This document shows, one piece after another, positions 53,401-62,400 of a stretch of DNA of 64,000 nt; position 1 is the stretch's first letter; every line of letters starts with the position of its first letter. Source of the DNA: JAGNRR01 sp965230665 (GTDB taxonomy: Bacteria; Bacteroidota; Bacteroidia; Chitinophagales; Chitinophagaceae); NCBI GenBank assembly GCA_965230665.1, contig CBDDLM010000004.1:2542001-2606000 (forward strand), written 5' to 3'. Under the pieces are notes generated by a model. That model made no database searches. It was not told the origin of the DNA and worked only from the letters and a program-made list of their open reading frames with translations. Both the position numbers and the translations under genes were made by a program.

Positions 53401-56400
53401 ACAGGTTAGTGCAACTTGCAACCCTAGCAATGATGGCGTCATGACAATTTATGCTTCTGGAGGTACAACCGCCTATAGTTATGACATTGGTGGTTCGGGC
53501 CAATCGAGTAATATATTTAACGGATTAAGCGCGAGTAACTATACCGTTACCGTTACAGATGCTAATTCGTGTACGGCTTCAAGTCTGGTAAGCTTTCTCC
53601 CACCCCCAACACCAACCATTACGTTTTTTGCAGATACCAATATTAGCTGTAATGGACTTGCCAACGGAAGTGTGCAAATAAATGTTGTGGGAACCGGTTT
53701 GGTTTCTTATACATTGAATCCAGGTTCTATAAGTAATACAACGGGTTATTTTAATAATTTAAGTCCGAATACCTATACGGTTACCGCTACCGATGCTAAG
53801 AATTGTACGGTAAGCTCACTGATTACAATAACACAACCTTTGGTATTAAATATTGATTCGCTCACCAGTGCATTGCCAACATGTATTCCAGGTAATGATG
53901 GTAATATATTAGTTCATACTAGTGGAGGTACGACACCATATTTATATAATGTAGGTGGATCCAATCAATCGAGTAATAGTTTCACAAGTTTAGCCAGTAA
54001 TATTTATTTAGTAACAGTAACGGATTCAAATGCTTGTATGGATACTATGAGTATTGATTTAAGCGCACCATTACCACCTGTGATTACGTCAACTTTGGAT
54101 ACGAATGTGAGTTGTAACGGCTTGAATAATGGTAGCATTCAAGTTGCAGGTACTGGGAGTTCAGCACTGACCTATACACTGAATCCTGGTTCTATAACGA
54201 ATACTTCAGGCTACTTTAATAATTTATCACCGAACACGTATACAATTACGCTGAGTGATGCAAGTAGTTGTACGATTTCTACAACAGTTACGATCACCGA
54301 GCCTTTGGTATTAAATATCGATTCACTCACCAGTGCATTACCAACATGCATTCCAGGTAATGATGGTAGTATAGTTGTTCATGCCAGTGGAGGTACAACA
54401 CCATATTTATATAATGTAGGTGGTCCCAATCAATCGAGTAATAGTTTCACAAGTTTAGCCAGTAATATCTATCTGGTTACTGTAACGGATTCAAATGCTT
54501 GTATGGATACTATGAGTATTGATTTAAATGCACCCTTACCACCTGTGATTACGTCAACTTTGGATACGAACGTGAGTTGTAACGGCTTGAATAATGGTAG
54601 TATTCAAATTGTGGGTACTGGAAGTACCGCACTAACCTACACGCTGAATCCTGGTTCCGTGACCAATACTTCAGGTTACTTTAATAATCTATCACCGAAT
54701 ACGTATACGATTACATTAAGTGATGCAAGTAGTTGTACGATATCTACGACAGTAGTAATTACTGAACCTTTAGTATTAAATATCGATTCACTCACCAGTG
54801 CATTGCCAACATGTATTCCGGGTAATGATGGCAGTATATTAGTTCATACTAGTGGAGGTACATCACCATATTTGTACAATGTAGGCGGATCAAATCAATC
54901 AAGTAATAACTTTTCTAGTTTAGCAAGTGGTATTTATCTAGTAACGGTAACCGATTCTAATGCTTGCACGGATACCATGAGTATTGATTTAAGTGCACCA
55001 AGTGCTCCAGTTATTACAAGTTTAGTTGATACGAACGTAAATTGTAATGGTTTGAATAATGGAAGTATTCAAATTGCAGGCACCGGAAGTACCGCTTTGA
55101 CCTATACATTGAACCCTGGTTCCATAACGAATACTTCAGGCTACTTTAATAATCTATCACCGAATACCTATACGATTACATTAAGCGATGCAAGCAATTG
55201 TACGGTGAGTACAACAGTTACGATCACCGAGCCGCCTGTTTTAAACATTGATTCACTAACACATACTTTACCGACTTGTATTCCAGGTAATGATGGTAGT
55301 ATAGTTGTTCATGCAAGTGGAGGTACAACACCATATTTATATAATGTAGGTGGGCCAAATCAATCCAGCAATAGTTTCAGTGGTTTGGCAAGTAATATTT
55401 ATTTAGTAACAGTTACAGATTCTAATGCTTGTATGGATACCATGAGTATTGATTTAAGTGCACCATTACCACCTGTGATTACGTCAACTTTGGACACAAA
55501 TGTGAGTTGTAATGGCTTGAATAATGGTAGTATTCAAATTGCAGGTACAGGGAGTTCCTCACTAACCTATACATTGAACCCTGGTTCCATAACGAATACT
55601 TCTGGCTACTTTAATAACCTTAACCCCAATACCTATACGATTACATTAAGTGATGCGAGCAATTGTACGATATCCACAACCGTAGCAATTACTGAACCTT
55701 TAGTATTGAATATCGATTCACTCACTAGTACCTTGCCAACCTGCTTACCTGGTAATGATGGTAGTATAGTTGTTCATGCAAGTGGTGGCACAACACCTTA
55801 TCTCTATAATGTAGGCGGATCGAATCAATCGAGTAGTAGCTTCTCTAGTTTAGCAAGTGGTATTTATCTAGTAACGGTAACCGATTCTAATGCTTGCACG
55901 GATACCATGAGTATTGATTTAAGTGCACCAAATGCTCCAATTATTACGAGTACTATTGATACGAATGTGAGTTGTAATGGCTTGAATAATGGTAGTATTC
56001 AAATTGCAGGTACTGGAAGTACCGCTTTAACGTATACGTTGAATCCTGGTTCTATAACAAATACCTCAGGCTACTTTAATAACTTAGCTCCGAATACGTA
56101 TACGATTACATTAAGCGATGCGAGTAATTGTACGGTGAGTACGACAGTTACGATCACAGAGCCACCTATTTTAAACATTGATTCACTAACACATACTTTA
56201 CCGACTTGTATTCCGGGTAATGATGGTAGTATAGTTGTTCATACTAGTGGTGGCACAACACCTTATCTCTATAATGTAGGTGGGCCCAATCAGTCGAGTA
56301 GTAGTTTCAGTGGTCTGGCAAGTAATATTTATTTAGTAACAGTTACAGATTCTAATGCTTGTATGGATACTATGAGTATTGATTTAAGTGCACCATTACC

Positions 56401-59400
56401 ACCTGTGATTACGTCAACTTTGGATACGAATGTGAGTTGTAATGGCTTGAATAATGGTAGTATTCAAATTGCAGGTACGGGAAGTTCAGTACTGACCTAT
56501 ACATTGAATCCTGGTTCCATAACGAATACTTCTGGCTACTTTAATAACCTTAACCCCAATACCTATACGATTACATTAAGTGATGCGAGCAATTGTACGA
56601 TATCCACAACCGTAGCAATTACTGAACCTTTAATATTGAATATCGATTCACTCACCAGTGCATTGCCAACATGCTTACCTGGTAATGATGGTAGCATAGT
56701 TGTTCATGCTAGTGGAGGTACAACACCATATTTATATAATGTAGGTGGATCAAATCAATCGAGTAGTAGTTTCTCTAGTTTAGCGAGCGGTATTTATTTG
56801 GTAACAGTAACCGATTCTAATGCTTGTACGGATACCATGAATATTGATTTAAGTGCACCAAATGCTCCGATTATTACAAGTTTAGTTGATACGAATGTGA
56901 GTTGTAATGGATTGAATAATGGTAGTATTCAAATTGCAGGAACAGGAAGTACTGCTTTGACCTATACATTGAATCCTGGTTCAGTGACCAATACTTCAGG
57001 TCACTTTAATAATCTATCACCGAATACGTATACGATTACGTTAAGCGATGCAAGCAATTGTACGGTAAGTACAACAGTTACTATCGCCGAGCCGCCTATC
57101 TTAAACATTGATTCATTGACACATACTTTGCCAACATGTATTCCAGGTAATGACGGTAGTATAGTTGTTCATGCCAGTGGAGGTACGACACCATATTTAT
57201 ATAGTGTAGGAGGTCCCAATCAATCCAGCAATAGTTTCACAAGTTTAGCCAGTAATATTTATCTGGTTACTGTTACAGATTCTAATGCGTGTATGGATAC
57301 TATGAGTATCGATTTAAATGCACCATTACCACCTGTGATTACGTCAACTTTGGATACGAATGTAAGCTGTAATGGCTTGAATAATGGTAGTATTCAAATT
57401 GCAGGTACGGGGAGTACCGCTTTGGCGTATACACTGAATCCTGGTTCTATAACGAATACTTCAGGTTACTTTAATAATCTAGTTCCAAATACCTATACGA
57501 TCACATTAAGTGATGCAAGCAATTGTACAATATCTACGACAGTTACTATTACTGAGCCACCTGTTTTAAACATTGATTCATTAACATATACCTTACCGAC
57601 TTGTTTACCTGGTAATGATGGTAGCATAGTTGTTCATGCAAGTGGAGGTACAACACCATATTTATATAATGTAGGTGGATCAAATCAATCGAGTAGTAGT
57701 TTCTCTAGTTTAGCAAGTGGTATTTATTTGGTAACAGTTACAGATACGAACGGGTGTACTGACACTATGAGTATTGATCTCAGTGCACCAAATGCTCCAG
57801 TTATTACAAGTGTAGTTGATACCAACGTAAGTTGTAATGGCCTAAATAATGGTAGCATTCAAATTGCAGGTACTGGAAGTACAGCTTTGACGTATACACT
57901 GCATCCTGGTTCAGTGACCAATACTTCAGGTTACTTTAATAATCTAGTTCCAAATACATATACAATTACGTTAAGCGATGCGAGTAATTGTACGATATCT
58001 ACTACAGTAGTAATTACTGAACCTTTAGTATTGAATATAGATTCACTCACTAGTGTATTGCCAACATGTATTCCAGGTAATGATGGTAGTATAGTTGTTC
58101 ATGCAAGTGGTGGCACAACACCTTATCTCTATAATGTAGGTGGATTAAATCAATCGAGTAGTAGCTTCTCTAGTTTAGCCAGTAATATTTATTTGGTTAC
58201 TGTTACAGATTCTAATGCTTGTATGGACACTATGAGTATTGACCTCAGTGCGCCACCAGCTCCAGTAATAACTAGTTTAGTTGATACAAATGTGAGTTGT
58301 AATGGCTTGAATAATGGTAGTATTCAAATTGCAGGTACTGGAAGTACAGCTTTGACGTATACACTGCATCCTGGTTCTATAACGAATACTTCAGGTTACT
58401 TTAGTAATCTATCTCCAAATACGTATACGATCACATTAAGCGATGCGAGCAATTGTACTATATCTACTACAGTAACGATTACTCAGCCATCTGTTTTGAA
58501 TCTTGATTCGTTGGCAGGTGCCTTACCAACTTGTTTACCCGGTAATGATGGTAGTATAGTTGTTCATGCTAGTGGTGGCACAACACCTTATTTATATAAT
58601 GTAGGTGGATCAAATCAATCGAGTAGTAGTTTCTCTAGTTTAGCAAGTGGTATTTATTTGGTAACAGTTACAGATACAAACGGATGTACTGATACTATGA
58701 GTATTGATTTAAGCGCACCAAGTGCTCCAGTTATTACAAGTGTAGTTGATACCAACGTAAGTTGTAATGGCCTAAATAATGGTAGCATTCAAATCAGTGG
58801 TACGGGAAGTTCCGTACTTCTATATTCATTGAGTCCAGGGCCTGCCTCAAATGGTACTGGCTATTTCAATAACCTTGCTCCGAATACGTATACGATTACA
58901 TTAAGTGATATTAGTCATTGTACTATTTCTACAACAGTTACTATAACCGAACCACCTATTTTAAACATTGATTCACTGACACATACCTTGCCAACATGTA
59001 TTCCAGGTAATGATGGTAGTATAGTTGTTCATGCCAGTGGAGGTACGACTCCATACTTATATAATGTAGGTGGATCAAATCAGTCTAGTAATAGTTTCAC
59101 AAGTTTAGCCAGTAATATTTATCTGGTTACTGTTACAGATTCTAATGCGTGTATGGATACTATGAGTATTGATCTCAGCGCACCACCAGCTCCAGTAATA
59201 ACTAGTTTAGTTGATACGAATGTGAGTTGTAATGGCTTGAATAATGGTAGTATTCAAATTGCAGGTACAGGTAGTTCTGCACTGACGTATACATTGAATC
59301 CTGGTTCAGTCACCAATACTTCAGGTTACTTTAATAATCTATCACCGAATACATATACGATTACGTTAAGTGATGCAAGCAATTGTACGGTGAGTACAAC

Positions 59401-62400
59401 AGTTACGATCACCGAACCATCTATCTTAAATATAGATTCACTAACTAGTGTACTACCAACTTGTTTACCGGGTAATGATGGTAGTATAATTGTTCATGCA
59501 AGTGGTGGCACAACACCTTATCTCTATAATGTAGGTGGATCAAATCAATCGAGTAGTAGCTTCTCTAGTTTAGCAAGTGGTATTTATTTGGTAACAGTTA
59601 CAGATACAAACGGATGTACTGACACTATGAGTATTGATTTAAGTGCACCAAGTGCTCCAGTTATTACAAGTGTAGTTGATACGAACGTAAGTTGTAATGG
59701 TTTAAATAATGGTAGTATTCAAATTGTAGGTACTGGAAGTACCGCTTTAACGTATACGTTGAATCCAGGTTCAGTGACCAATACTTCAGGTCACTTTAAT
59801 AATCTAGCTCCAAATACGTATACGATCACATTAAGCGATGCAAGCAATTGTACAGTATCCACTACAGTAACGATTACTGAGCCACCTGTTTTAAACATTG
59901 ATTCACTAACACATACTTTACCGACTTGTATTCCAGGTAATGATGGTAGCATAATTGTGCACGCAAGTGGTGGTACAAGTCCATATCAATATAGTGTTGG
60001 CGCGCCTTATCAGTTAAGCAATAGTTTTAGTGGTCTGGCTAGTAATATTTATTTGGTAACAGTTACAGATTCTAATGCTTGTACGGATACTATGAGTATT
60101 GATCTCAGTGCACCACCAGCTCCAGTAATAATTAGTTTAGTTGATACGAACGTAAGTTGTAATGGTTTGAATAATGGTTCAATTCAAATTAGTGGTACAG
60201 GTAGTTCCGCACTAACCTATACGTTGAATCCTGGTTCTATAACGAATACTTCGGGTTACTTTAATAATCTATCACCGAATACGTATACAATTACGTTAAG
60301 TGATGCAAGCAATTGTACGGTGAGTACAACAATTACGATCACCGAACCACCTATTTTAAATATAGATTCTCTGACACATACTTTACCGACTTGTTTACCC
60401 GGTAATGATGGTAGTATAGTTGTTCATGCAAGTGGAGGTACAATACCTTATTTATATAATGTAGGTGGACCGAATCAATCAAGCAATAACTTTTCTAGTT
60501 TAGCGAGTGGTATTTATCTGGTAACAATTACAGATACGAATGGGTGTATTGACACTATGAATATTGATTTAAGTGCACCAAGTGCTCCGATTATTACGAG
60601 TACCATTGATACCAACGTAAGTTGTAATGGCTTGAATAATGGTAGTATTCAAATTGTAGGTACTGGAAGTACCGCTTTGACGTATACACTGCATCCTGGT
60701 TCCGTGACCAATACTTTAGGTTACTTTAATAATCTAGCTCCAAATACGTATACAATTACCTTAAGTGATGCAAGCAATTGTACAGTATCCACTACAGTAA
60801 CGATTACTGAGCCACCTATCTTAAACATTGATTCACTAACACATACTTTACCGACTTGTATTCCAGGTAATGATGGTAGTATAGTTGTTCATGCCAGTGG
60901 AGGTACGACACCTTATCTCTATAATGTAGGTGGGCCAAATCAATCGAGCAATAGTTTTAGTGGTCTGGCTAGTAATATTTATTTGGTAACAGTTACAGAT
61001 TCTAATGCTTGTACGGATACTATGAGTATTGATCTCAGTGCACCACCAGCTCCAGTAATAATTAGTTTAGTTGATACGAACGTAAGTTGTAATGGATTGA
61101 ATAATGGTAGTATTCAAGTTAGTGGCACGGGTAGTTCAGCACTGACCTATACATTAAATCCTGGTTCCGTGACCAATACTTCAGGTTACTTTAATAATCT
61201 AGCTCCAAATACGTATACAATTACGTTAAGTGATGCAAGCAATTGTACGGTGAGTACAACAATTACGATCACCGAACCACCTATTTTAAATATAGATTCT
61301 CTGACACATACTTTACCAACTTGTTTACCTGGTAATGATGGTAGTATAGGTGTTCATGCTAGTGGAGGTACGACTCCATACTTATATAATGTAGGTGGAC
61401 CGAATCAATCAAGTAATAACTTTTCTAGTTTAGCGAGTGGTATTTATCTGGTAACAGTTACAGATACAAACGGATGTACTGACACTATGAGTATTGATTT
61501 AAGTGCACCTAGTGCTCCGATTATTACGAGTACCATTGATACCAACGTAAGTTGTAATGGCTTGAATAATGGTAGTATCCAAATTGCAGGTACAGGTAGT
61601 TCTGCACTAACTTATACGTTGCATCCTGGTTCAGTGACCAATACTTCAGGTTACTTTAATAATCTATCACCGAATACGTATACGATTACGTTAAGCGATG
61701 CAAGCAATTGTACAGTATCCACTACAGTAACGATTACTGAGCCACCTATCTTAAACATTGATTCATTAACACATACCTTGCCAACATGTATTCCAGGTAA
61801 TGATGGTAGTATAGTTGTTCATGCAAGTGGTGGTACAACTCCTTACTTATATAGTGTAGGTGGCCCAAATCAGTCGAGTAATAGTTTTAGTGGTCTGGCC
61901 AGTAATATTTATTTGGTTACAGTTACAGATTCTAATGCGTGTATGGATACTATGAGTATTGATCTCAGTGCACCACCAGCTCCAGTAATAACTAGTTTAG
62001 TTGATACCAACGTAAGTTGTAATGGATTGAATAATGGTAGTATTCAAGTTAGTGGTACGGGTAGTTCTGCACTGACCTATACGTTAAATCCTGGTTCTGT
62101 GACCAATACTTCTGGCTACTTTAATAATCTAGCTCCAAATACGTATACCATTACGTTAAGTGATGCAAGCAACTGTACGGTGAGTACAACGGTTACGATC
62201 TCCGAACCGCCTATTTTAAACATTGATTCATTGACAAGTATATTGCCAAGCTGTGTACCCGGAGGTGATGGAGGCATAATAGTACATGCTAGTGGTGGTA
62301 CTATGCCGTATCAATACAATGTGGGTGGACCGAATCAGTCAAGTAATTCATTTAGTAATTTATCTGCGGCTTATTATTTAGTAACTGTTGTTGATACTAA